A DNA stretch of 64,000 nt from Halichondria panicea (lineage: Eukaryota; Porifera; Demospongiae; Suberitida; Halichondriidae), in NCBI RefSeq assembly GCF_963675165.1, contig NC_087377.1:6589122-6653121 (forward strand). Direction: 5' to 3'. The position numbers and the translations under genes were made by a program. How positions within the stretch are numbered: position 1 is the first letter of the stretch; every line of letters starts with the position of its first letter. Shown in pieces: positions 22,101 to 34,100 of this stretch. The notes under the pieces are model-generated. The model had not been told where the DNA came from. It made no database searches and was given only the letters and a program-made list of their open reading frames with translations.

Positions 22101-24329
22101 GGTCCATTGAAACCAGTGCTTACCCGTCATGCATACATTGTAGTTAAAAATACTCTATAGAGTACGCCTTACATGTAGGTCTACCAAAGTTGAAGAACTT
22201 ACCCACACATATTGGTGCAGATGAAGACCAGTCAACACCCGTATATCGGTAACTGCTGTATCTGCTGTAAGAATTGTATTGGTATTGGCAGTTTCGGGTT
22301 AAACTGCCAATCAAATTGTAGCCTTCGTTACAGCTGTAAGTGGCCGTCTTCCCTACTGTCGTACCGGTAGAGGTATCCACACGTCCATTTCTTGGGACTG
22401 GTAGAGGCCCGCAATCATCTATATTAAATTGGAGATGTATATGCAGGTGCTTAGTGCTATAATTATTTTAATGACATAACCATGCACCCTTCATTTGCAT
22501 CACATAAGCTAGCTGTGGCCTAATTATTTAAGAGCCAGTAATGCACTTTCAGTATTATAGTTCAAGAATATGGTTGGTATACTAAGTAAAACACGTCTAT
22601 ATATATATATAGACACAAATGACTATGCCTATAGTTTACCACGTGTAAGAAAATAAATACGCAAATTTAGGTTGAATTGAGATTGAGGATTAAAAATAGC
22701 CACGATGAACTGGGCACATCACAGATAATGAGCACTCACAGACACAATTGGGTGTTGTTCCACTCCATCCTCCGTTGGTGCAAGTCCGTTCAGAACTACC
22801 AACCAAGCTAAATCCTCGGTTGCAAGAGATGCTAGCCACTCTCCCAGGAATATAAGGAGAGTCATACGTCACCAATCCATTGCCAATTGAGAAATCACGG
22901 CAGAGTCGTAACTGAGCTGTATACAATGCAATGATACCGTATAGCAGGTTATTTTCTTGTATTGTATAATCATAGCATCATACGAGAATTAAAACTACGA
23001 AATTATTCTACCGCAATACATTCAACGTCACTATCCTGAGCTGTATGAATATTTAAAATACGAAAGTTTGCACACCAACGAAAAGTATCCACTATACAGT
23101 ACGTTAAAAAACAAAATGCGCATCATCAACAAGTTTACGGTAAGCATTATTATAAACTATTGACAAAGAGCACATGGTACATTAATATCTACATGCATGT
23201 ACTAGTACCATTGAAAAATAATATTGCAGACCTAATAATTCTGGTACTTGTATGATAATGGTACAATTAATCATTTTTTTGCCTGATCACAAAAGTTTAA
23301 CTCGCAAAAATAATCATTGTCAAAAAGTTTTTCACATTGTAGAAATAATGTTGTAACTGTAGGCAACATTCCTTGTGTATAGATATATGGGAGAATAACG
23401 TTAGCTCAATCAAATACATGTACATGCAGGGCCTTAAACTAAGTCATGCAGTATGTATGAGAGTCCTCATAGGAAATACAACACATGCATGGTTTATACT
23501 CACAATAAGTGTACAATCCGACACACTTGCTAGTGGAAGAGTTGATACTTGTGTAGTTTGTTTCGGATACATACTCAGCAGTGATGTTGCCCGAGCCATT
23601 GACACTCCGAACATCACAGCAGTACACTCCAGTTGGGCTGTTGGCGGAATAACTGTGCAGATGGAGCTCTTGGCGTGCTCTGGTCACATAAAAGTTGTAG
23701 TACTGCTGGGAACTGCCAACAACCTGCAGAATACATTTAACTAGTAACATGACATGCATGCAGCAGGTGCCATGCAGTGCAAGCATGCATACAATCAATC
23801 AATCAGTTATAGATCTATAGATATTCAATTCTTAGAACCTAAGAACATAATAGTATATACACAGTTTATTTATAGCCACTAACCTGCCCGTCGGGATAGA
23901 ACCACTCTCCATTCTCCTCGTTTTCAAATGGATCATCAACATCACGACAGCAGTTAGGAGTTTCAGTGTGGCACACAAGAGGTCCTTCGTTAGTATAGGT
24001 TGTACGATAGTAGTAGTAGTAGTAAGGCCTGTATTCACGACCAACTCGACTGATGTCTATAACGCTGTTGGCAAGTACTCTCCCGCCATATCTCTTCAGG
24101 GTGAAATCTATTAAATGACATCGACAATAGATTATCATTGGCGTGGGAGTAATAGATCTAGCTGAGGGAATGCAGCTAGCATGTGCAGCACATGCATTTA
24201 TCTTGCCACTAGAATAAAATAAAATAAATCGCATGCACTGAATCTGAGGTTATAAATACCTAGAGCATTCACAGCTACAACGCAGCTCCCAATGGCAATG
24301 AGAACCAAAAGAAATAGTGCAGTCTTCAT
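19186..24329 (-). CDS. Copy D: secreted Ig-sushi-sushi protein with conserved C-terminal module
   Basis: Eight exons, all phases consistent: 24260-24329, 23884-24107, 23504-23723, 22740-22916, 22203-22418, 20843-20901, 19597-19772, 19186-19399. Together they are 1,356 nt (451 residues). Domains: signal peptide 1-23; Ig-like about 24-171; sushi 1 at 172-230; sushi 2 at 231-302; linker exon (AKMQLMFSPTPGSCLEWE); C-terminal module about 322-451 with AFIGAIEEVLL, SFFSCRSSQTEAHF, HEMVKVIQRWVSS and a full CVSPDMKQCWEKCDDKPQ end. It differs from copy C mainly by four extra codons in sushi 2 and by a run of six Tyr in an Ig loop. No membrane span is seen. The start sits 847 bp from the start of the divergent Death/ankyrin gene. 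It is the most complete family member here. The module might be SEA-like, but I do not recognise it with confidence. Confidence 0.88.
19985..20600. repeat. Dispersed repeat R1 split by a MITE
   Basis: 19,990-20,041 ('attctgaagagactgcaac') and 20,442-20,540 ('aaccacaactcgag', 'aagaagctttagttt', 'gctttaccgtatccc') are the two halves of one R1 copy; compare the uninterrupted copy at 60,380-60,650. The 400-bp element at 20,042-20,441 is inserted between them. Confidence 0.7.
20042..20441. repeat. MITE, TACCGTATATCTTCTAATTTAT family
   Basis: Left TACCGTATATCTTCTAATTT and right AAATTAGAAGATATACGGTA are inverted, with TA at both edges. Inside, 'ggacac' and 'ggacaat' motifs are spaced along the element. 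No coding capacity. It is nested in an R1 repeat within the intron of copy D between the linker exon and the first C-terminal module exon. Confidence 0.85.
22935..23101. repeat. MITE, TACCGTATAGCGGG family, in an intron of copy D
   Basis: Left TACCGTATAGCAGGTTATTT, right 'aagtatccactatacagta'. It is the most diverged family copy. It lies in the intron between sushi 1 and the second Ig exon and is absent from the matching intron of copy C, so it inserted after the C/D duplication. Confidence 0.7.
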
Positions 24330-24603
24330 GTCTTGTAGTTCAGCAGCTTAGCCCAGAGCAGAGAGGATGTGGAGCTCGGAGGAGCACAAGCGCAGAGGTA
24401 TATAGGTACGTGATGCAGAGCAACCTCGTGGTGCTTTTATACTTATTAAATGGAGACCACGCCCTTCCACTTGCAGAACTAGAACAGTAAATTTTAAAAA
24501 AGTCCCTGGGAAACCTCCCGCCCCCGGGCCCCTAGCCCTACCCCTACCAGCAAAATCTACACATCTACATGTACATGTACGTAATTAATTAGCCGCCAAC
24601 ACT

Positions 24604-25078
24604 GTACCAAGAGTGCATAAGAAGAGAAGAGTGTCGAACTACTGATACTTCTACACAAACACTGTGCACAAAGTAACATGACTCGCACGTGATAAAGTAT
24701 TGTAAATTTACTAGTAATCTCCTAGTAAATGTTAACCGTGACGTTTTTAGGGGTGTGGTAATCGAACAATTCTAGCTAGTTGTTCCCGTTCAACGTTCAG
24801 AGCTTGTGGAGCTGCTCACTGCACACTGATAGGAGACGATCTCTTCACAAAAATCATCTAAATAGAGACAATAGTCGAGTTGATCCTCTTCACTTGCACT
24901 GTTTACTCACTATTAACAACTTTTGTGCGTTGCGTAATTATGCGCAAACGTCATCAATTGCGAGTTGCTCACGTGCAATTGACAGGATGTCACGTTACTT
25001 TGTGCACAGTGTTTGTGTAGAAGTATCAGTAGTTCGACACTCTTCTCTCTTATGCACTCTTGACTGTACTGCCAAAAG
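24604..25078. repeat. Long inverted repeat in a divergent promoter region
   Basis: The left arm, about 24,604-24,692, runs 'caagagtgcata', 'gagtgtcgaactactgatac', 'cacaaacactgtgcacaaag'. The right arm, about 24,970-25,078, is its inverted copy with few mismatches. The spacer is about 275 bp. The element fills most of the 847 bp between the starts of copy D (minus) and the Death/ankyrin/Roc gene (plus). Reading frames on it are artefacts. Confidence 0.85.
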
Positions 25079-25176
25079 AAGGGGAGAATCACCTGTACTG
25101 TCACCAGCTAGCTAGCTATAAGCTCTACTGTTGTGTCACACACAAAATACTTACAGTAGACTCCAAAGTGAGCATC

Positions 25177-28100
25177 ATGGCAACTAACGTGGATTCAAGT
25201 GAGTCATTCATTCTGATTCTACACCACATGCAATTCCCACTCTCCCCCTTTCTTGAAGTGCTGATATGATGTACATCTAGATCTAACCTCTTATTACTTT
25301 AGTAGGTGGATATCTTTGTAATTATTGCTACTATACGTATGGTAATCGTTCTAATTTATAGTGTAATTAGAACCTAGAAATGGTGCGTACTTGGAGCAGG
25401 AGCCTCAGACTGAGCTCATAAAGAACTGGCCTCTCAGTCTCAAGATGTAGTATCTGTGGTCCTACCTACCTAGTCTAGTAGTATAAGCAATACTATTCAA
25501 TGGTATGATTGCTTTAAAGAACTTCTTGAGGCTATTTGCAGTGGGTGTGGTTCTGATGTTGCATTTTGATAGCCGCCATCTTGGAGTACACATACAAACA
25601 GATTGTGCAGTTTACATAGTAAATGGTGATTTTTGTATAGAAATCCTAGCGATATAATAAAGACAAGAACTTTTACTGACTCCCAAGTGTCATCTCTAAT
25701 CAAGGAGACAAAGAATTAGAGCTGAGCAGCCCGAGACATGGAGAATGGCTTGTGTATTTTTGCAATTTTTCTGTTTCTGTAATTCATTGCACTATGGACA
25801 TTTCCACTAGTCAGAGTCGTATTTCCATGCACTCCTTGTTTTCAGTCTCGTTTTGAAGGATTTAGCCAGGTACCTTTTCTTGCCACCTTGGTCTTGATAA
25901 ATAACCCTCTACAAAGAGCTATCTTTTGCATGCTATTTACTTGCATAATTATATGTAAAAGTCCTCTATGCATGCGTGTACTGGTCGACATTCCAATACA
26001 TAACTAATAATCACATCACTGCAATAGAGGTATACAGTCTATATAATTATGTGCATTCTCATTAGCTAAGCACCACATTAACATTTCGGAATGGTTCCAA
26101 ATTAGAGTTAAATTTCACATAATATTGATTAGAACAACGGTAGTACAGTGGCCGGCCATCACATAACATTTATATCTAGCTACAGAAAAACAACAGCAGC
26201 CATCGTGCATGCTATAAAATAAACACTGGCCAGCTTGTGTCTTTCCGTCAAGCCAATGCACGAAGGTATATTTACTTCTTCTATCACCTCTCAGAGCCCC
26301 CTATCCACGACCTCTTCTCAATCCCTGACACCGACCACAAATGGTTCGATATTGGATTGGCTCTGGGTTTAAATGCAAGCACACTCCAAAATGTCAAGGG
26401 AGCGAATAATAATGATCTAAAGAGAAAACGAGAGATGTTTAGAAAGGTCTTGGAGGCTAAACCCAGTCTGACTTGGAGGGAGATGCTACTTACTCTTAAA
26501 AGTGTTGGTGAGTTTTGTATAGTGATCCTAAGCTAGACAAAACACCTACATGTAGTGTCGTACATGCATATCAACAGTGGCCATATGCTGACACGATCAT
26601 TAAGCACTATCTGTACACACCAATACTTTCGAGAATTACGTACATACTAAATGCTGAGCTAGACTAAGTATATAACATGTTATTGTGAAAATATGAGCAC
26701 TAGGTAACGCACATTTTTTTAGGTTTGGAAGAGTCAGCAAAGCGGACATGTGATAGTTTGGAATGGCCTGTCAGTGTCCTTGATGAGCCCTTGTCTACGG
26801 GGAGGAGCTTGTCTGTCACTGGATACTACAGTGGTGTAAGTACTTCATATCATAATTATGTATATTGGTGTGGTGAGGTATAAATACACTCAATCAATAA
26901 CCTTTGTTCCATGCAACCACAGGACGACACCTCTTACCAGATACTGGAGTCTCTGAAGCCCCCACAATCTGAGGAAACGACCGCTACAGCCAGTATGAGA
27001 TCAGCATCGGACAGTCTGCCTGCCGTAGATACCGACTCAGACATCTACCACTCAGCACCCTCAGCAGGTGTGTGTAGAGAAACACACACAAGCACTCTAA
27101 TTAGAACACACGTCTTCAGAGAATACATGTGTACTGTGGTTGTAGATAAGTAAGCTCACATGCTTGTAAGTATGTTGTATGCTTGTTGCTATACTCTCAG
27201 GATGCAGGTGCGTATAGAGAAACACACACACACCCTAGAGAGTACTGTTTACTGTGGTTGTAGCTGCTTGTAAATATGTTGTTGCTTGTTTGCTTGCTGA
27301 TATCATGTTGTCCACTACCATTTTGATGGTTCGTTCAACATAATTACATGATCTCTAAAGACGCACAGGTGGCCAACAAATTACAGTGGTAGGTCTTTAC
27401 CAGTGAGTTTATCGGACCTTCTATTGTTCAACTTTTGTCTTGGCCTGCTCATCTGCTGGCTTAGACTTGCGCTTGCTTTCCTCTTTTAAAAGATTGCTTA
27501 GTTTTATATGTAAAACCCAAAAAATCTTATTTTCACTCAAGCTGCGGCTAAAATTATTAACGCAGGGATGTGTTCACACTGGTGGTTGGTACTACATGTA
27601 ACCACTTCAGTTTACAACATAAATGGCTATGAGATTAAAGATTCAATATAGACACCACTCGGACAATTCTGGGAACATCACTGAGTGACATTCTAGTCCT
27701 ACCTTTGTCATGGGCTTGTGCCAGGGAATGTGTGTACTGGTTGAGCAGAAACTTTGCTATACCACGTTTGTTGTAATGATAGGCCAAGCAATACTTAATG
27801 CATAATACACTAACAGTGCAATCTTTTTAATATTGTGCAGTCTGTTAGTCCTTCATCTTCTACACAGGGGATGATATTTACGGCATTCCGTTCCCTTCTA
27901 AAGCGGCCACTACCAATTTTGGCCCCCCCTCAAGCTCATCGGGGGGTTACCATTCATCAAAGAGCACTAGACCTCGCACAGAACTAATGGCTGGACTGGG
28001 CTCCTCCGTCAAGAGCTTCCGGAGTGACCTAATGGAGGCACAGGCCACCTTGCCGACTAATGTTCAACCATTAGGTACATACATGTACATTGGCAGCGTA

Positions 28101-31100
28101 GCTGAAGGGATCCTCTGAGTAGATGGTGGTGCAATTTTAGCAGTCATATGTTATTGTTAGACCTTAGGATACTCTTACAGTCGTTGGGAGCTGAAAATAT
28201 ATAGCAAAATTAAGCTGTATATGTACTAATGGTATTTTTCTTCCTTTGGGGTTCCTTCTAGTTTTCTGCACACCTAGCATGCATCATGCAACATGGCAAT
28301 TGTATTAATTAGGCTTAATGACCTATGACCTACGTGAGAAACTGAGGGTGGCAGTTACCAAGGGAGACAGTGACACTGTGCAGAAAATCATCGACAGCAA
28401 CCTCAAGGACGTTGATACTGTTCTGTCTGAGGTGTGTGGTTTGCTGTTAGTCTGTTGACTTGTACTTTGCTTGAGAGCTTAAATGTGAGATGAAGTCTTA
28501 GTGGCATACTTCAAGCCCATGCATGCCTGTCTTAAATTTAGCAATGTAATTGCTGCATTCTGATAGATTTAATACTGCAGTACATCCACTGTTTCTCAAC
28601 AAACAATGCGGAAATCATCTTGCTTGAATTCCTACATGTACTAATAATAATGGGTGCTGAAGTATATTTCCCATGCACGTACTCCAGAAAGATGAGACAG
28701 CACTGATGATAGCCTCGAAGGAGGGTCACAAAGACATAGTGAGCTACCTTCTGGCAAAGAAGGCTTCAGTTAGCCATACAGATGTAGAGGGGGCCACTGT
28801 ACTGTTTGTCACTGCCAGTGTTGGTAACTATGAGGTGCTCAAGTTGTTGCTGAGCAACCCTCGAGCTATCGCTGAGATTAATACTAAGAACAGGGTAAGT
28901 AGGGCTATTATAGCTGGTTTTCACGCTCTTTGTGTCAAATGCTGTAGTCCTGCCATAATTATATGGTAACTGACTGTACAGAGCTATTGTGGTCACCATT
29001 TCGATCAGTTGATGTATAGAAATTCATTGCATACTCCGACACCTCCTTCAGTTTGGCTGTCCTATACTGTTGGACCCAGCCAGCAAAGGTTTCAGCATGG
29101 TGTCTGAGTACCTATTGGAGAATGGAGCCAAACCAAATGACACTACCAGGGTGAGATGGGATCACCATTTCTATTATAATTATGTTCCGGTCACAACCAA
29201 ATCGTGTATGCAGCTAGATTGTATTTGACATACGTAAGTCACTAGCTGTTAGCTAAGGGTTAAACTCTGTGCCACGTTGTCCCGCAGTGTGCACCACATT
29301 TTGGTTTTTGTCCATCCAAAGTTTGTATGGAGGATGGTCTCTATTGTGAAAATACACTTAATCCACACCTTTGGCTCACAGGATGGAGTTACTCCACTGT
29401 ACAGAGCATGTGAGAAAGGCCAGAAAGAAGTAGTCAAGGTTCTTCTGGAGCACAAGGCTGATGTTGTCAAGCCTTGTTCAAAAGTGAGAATCAGGGCAAT
29501 CACTGAAAAAACATTGTTGATGGGTGCAGAGGCTTCTCTTCATTGATAGTGACCAACACCACATGCGATGCCTATATAATTTGTTTACCTCTTCCTTGAT
29601 TTTAACTTACATATACAAGTTAATATCTCCTCATGCACCCCTTATTTTTTTATAGACGTCCAAAACCCCTCTCGAGGAGGCAGTGGACAGAGAGCACAAT
29701 GAACTGGTGCCCATACTGGTCAAAGCTCTGAAGAAAGTCAATGAACGAGTGAGCCATAATTATGCTGTTATCTGCATGACCATTAATTTTGTTTGCTAGC
29801 TAGTGCACATGACATTAATGTTTAGCAGCATGAACATTGCTGGTCAAACTATAATTCATGTCTCTAACTATTACAGAACGCAAAGCTGTTCACTGTGACC
29901 AGTGTAGAGCAGCTTCGTTCACTAGTGACCAATGGTGCTGATGTTGACTCGAGAGAGAGGAATGGAGTGACTCCACTTATGGCCCACACTGAGAAAGGTG
30001 GGAAGGAACTTATGCAGGAGCTTATACGACTCAGGGCTAACGTTGACCTGCAAGACAATGAAGGCGAGTCTTCAGACCATCACGGTGGTCGTGCTGTGTG
30101 CTGCATGTACATGTATACATATAGCAGTATACATGAATATATAATTATATAAGCACATTACATGTAACTATATCTGTTTCCAGTATGCTTTGTGTAGTGT
30201 CTATAGAGAATGTGATTATCATTGTTTTTATGACGCTTGGTTTTGGTGTTTAACACACACTTTTTGGCACACAGGTCTCACTGCTCTGATGATAGCCGCT
30301 AGGGAAGGTAATGCTGTACTGGTTCAGATCTTGATTGGAGCGTCTGCTATATTGGACTTCAAGGAGAAAGAGGTGTGGCACGGTAGAGTGGTGTTAACAA
30401 CATAATATTATGAATGCCCATGCACTTGGAAACTGGTTCGATAATATTAAGCAGGTAGTATTTATACTCCCCCCCCCCCCACACACACACTCACACACAC
30501 ACATACTTATAGAGGGGACACACGGCATTGATGCTGGCCACCATTGGCATGTTCCTTCGTGTGGTGAAGGAACTGGTCCTAGCAAAGGCCGACATCAACA
30601 CACGAAGCAGGGTCCGTGATGAAATATGGTTTAGTTTATTTGTATGCTTGTATTGAGGACTGCCTTGAATAGAGGCCATGTCTTGGGTATAGATAGTAAA
30701 TACATGTAGAGGCCTGCATGAGCTTTATATACCAGGGTCCCATGTCGTTTCAGAAGCCTCAGTTTATTTGGGAAGCCTCCTTCACTCTTTGAGCATTTCC
30801 AGATGTGTCAGTCTCATAATGTGAAGTAGTACGGTTGTTTTGGTATTATTATGTGCGTGTAGAGATTACATGATATTATGTGCGTGTAGATGACTTAGTT
30901 CATGCACTCATGTAGGATGGTCGTACAGCACTGGACATTGCTAAAGAGCTCAAGTGTACGGAGATTGTGGACTTGCTCACTCCCTCCCAGTTACAGTCAG
31001 CCAACGGGGTGAGTTGAAGGTTGAAGTTGAACTTAATTTTTTGTCTTTCATAATGTGCGCTTGTCGTACTTCCGTTGACTCTGTCACTCAACGTTAATCT

Positions 31101-34100
31101 CTATATGCATGCTGATTCTTGTTCACTATTGTTTCAAATTGTAGGATCCATTTGTGGAGTTATTGTCAAGTTATCTTGCTAATAAAGACAAAGAGGTACA
31201 TGTACTAAAGAACCAGTACTATCCTGTTGGCTATTAATGGGAGCGTTTCGTACACGTACCTACATGTATGACAGTTTCACTCAATCTGCCATTTATTCTA
31301 GGCCAATTCTCTATAAAATCACCTTCAATATGTACAATGTACGTACTTCATTTTCAGGCTCACAGTCGGTCTCAGAAGAGGGCCGGCCCTGCTCAGAGCT
31401 CTCACAAGACCCAAGCTCCCCAGCCGGTCTCCAGTCAGAAAGACGAGACCAGTGAAATGAAGGATGAATTGAAGAAGGCCTATCGTAGGATTGCTGATCT
31501 GGAGACGAGGATTCACGACCTTACTCTGCAGTCCTCACTGGTGAGTATAATTATGCATGGGTGGGTATCTTTCCTTTGATTCGAAAATTAACTATTATTT
31601 TAGAGAATGGATGGTGTTTGTAATTGAATGTTTAAAAATGTACATATATAGTATCTTAGTCTTGTGCGTAACTAATTTCTGATTGTCTATGTACGTGTAA
31701 CCTAGCAATCGAAGTAACAATCGCTCCCCGTCGTTGATAATTATATGCAGGATTATTAAACAAATACAATTTCCTCACAGGAAATTCCTGCTGACGCTGA
31801 CCTCTCCTACATGGATCGTACTCGGTTGGAAACGGAGTTCCGTAAGAACAAAGAGCTCAAGAAGAAAGCTGAGCAGTATGCCATTGAGGCCAAGCAGACC
31901 GCACAGAGGCTCAGCGCAGAGAACTTCAAGCTCAAAGAAGGTGATTGTCTGTGATGTACAAGTATATATAGCACCAGGGTTTCGGGGGGGGGGGGCCCTG
32001 GGAGGATTTACCCACAGCCAAAATTCCCCCCCCCCCAGAAAAATGAAAAATGAATGGTGTCATAACAAAATGTAGGACTTTTCTTTTAAAACCGTCCACA
32101 ATCTCTATTAAAAGTAAGGTTTGAAGCACACAAAAATCCCAAATTGCACCTCAGATAAAAAAAAAAGTCTGGGGAACGACCCCAGACCCCCCTGAATTAA
32201 ACGTTTCCCCCTCCCAGCTAAAAAGTATGAAACCCTGAGCACCCTTAATTATACATGTACATTTTACTCAATTCAAGACCCAGGATCCAATGAACTATAT
32301 ACTTTAGATTAAATTGACCCTATGTATGCAGGCAATATGCCCTATAGACAGTATACTTCAGATTAAATTGACCCCCCACAGACGACACACGAACAATGCT
32401 GAGTCCCGATGCAACGTCATACACATCTATGCATGCAGGCAATAATGCTCTATAGACAGGACACTATTATAATTGATCCTATATACCGTATATGCTTGAT
32501 CAGAGGCCGCTCTAAATAGTAGCCTCCCTTGCATGCTAGTAAAATGAAACATTTAGTAGCCGCTCTCAAATAGTAGCCTCAGTGAACTTTGATTCTAGCA
32601 TTTCTGCACGTGGCAGCCATAATACTAGCAGATAGCTACATGTAGCTAGGCAGCAGCTCGTTAGCAGAGGCTTGTTAGTGCTTCACAACTTTCTCTTGGC
32701 AGAGTTCGAGTTTATGCAGGTGAAAAGAAGTTTTGATGACAAACTAAATTGTTGAATTAGCTGGGGCTAATAAACGCTGCTCTTAAACAGTGGCCTCTCT
32801 CGAATTGTAGCCTCCTCCGCCAGCAAAATGAAACATTTAGTAGCTGCGGCCTCTGATCAAGCATATACGGTACATGTGGCTCTATAAACTGTACGTATAC
32901 ATGTGTACATGTATGTACTCACTCGGTATCAATTTGAAAGCATTGCAGACAAATGTGACGAACGTCTGCAATTTATGTGTGCAAGAAGGTCCGACCAAGG
33001 CTTAGACTACATTTGAAGTTTAAACATGAGAGTATAATAGTTGCTCTTTTGCATAGATTTGAGTAAAGAGAGACATCACAATGAGCTCACTCGAAAGAAC
33101 ATGCTCAGAGAAATGGAGCAAAAGGTTTGTTGCAGTAGCGCTTGCGAACATGCATGCACAAATTTAGTTAGTAGTTTGTATAGTACTTTGACCCTAATAA
33201 AAGCACTATAGCTGTTACGAGAAATTAGGGAAATCGTTGCACCCATTATTCTTTGGGAAACTAGGTACAATAATTATATTTATTAGTCCATTCTATGTCA
33301 ATGTGCAATATTTTAGCATCTGCAGTTACTCATACACTTCCATTGCATGCAGTAAATGTGTCAGACTCATTGTAGTGTGTATGTGTTATAATGTGTATAA
33401 CAATCATTCTGTGCCGACTGAACAATTTGTGTTGTCCATTTCTCTAGGTGGACCGTCAAGCTGTTTCATCAGACCTCCTTGATGCCAAGAGGGAGGTATT
33501 TGAGAGAGAGATCTCAGCGAGGGCTCAACAACTGCTGAGAAGCATGCCTAGAGACCAGATGGCACCTACAAGTACGATAGCCAATAGTACAAGTGCCTCT
33601 CCCCACTGACTGCTAAATATAACATGTATAATTAGAATGACCATGCATGCATTTCTTAAGTATGCAATTATGCATGTAGTAATCTCTTTTGTGCATGGTC
33701 TTCTAAGATTGTGGACTGACCTCTTGAAGTGCTGTGGCCTACGTGTATACATGTACATACATGACTGTATGTACCTCTGTACTGCAATTTGCTCAACACT
33801 CTATATTGTACATGCAGATATGGGTTTGGAGATGACACCCGAGAGCGTTAGGAATGTCATGCTGAACCGCAGTGTGAGAGTGAAAATGTTCATACTGGCA
33901 GTGACTGGCCTCCCCTACTCAGGTATAAACACAATGCATGTACATGCATGTAGATTGCAATGCACTTGATGCATGGCTCAATTGTTGTACCATGTACTAG
34001 GCCTGTAATGATTATGTAGAGTGTACTAATCAGAAAAGTTCATACATGTATAATAGTGTACGTATACTTAGTATATTGTTGTATGTCAACCAATCAACCA

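Noticed and set aside
30410-30685. Open frames around a poly-C and CA tract on both strands
   Set aside because: Intronic simple repeat plus shadow of ankyrin exon 13 at 30,513-30,611.
31932-32240. Short frames and poly-G/poly-C tracts in intron 17
   Set aside because: Homopolymer-rich repeat similar to 39,890-40,100, with no coding sign.
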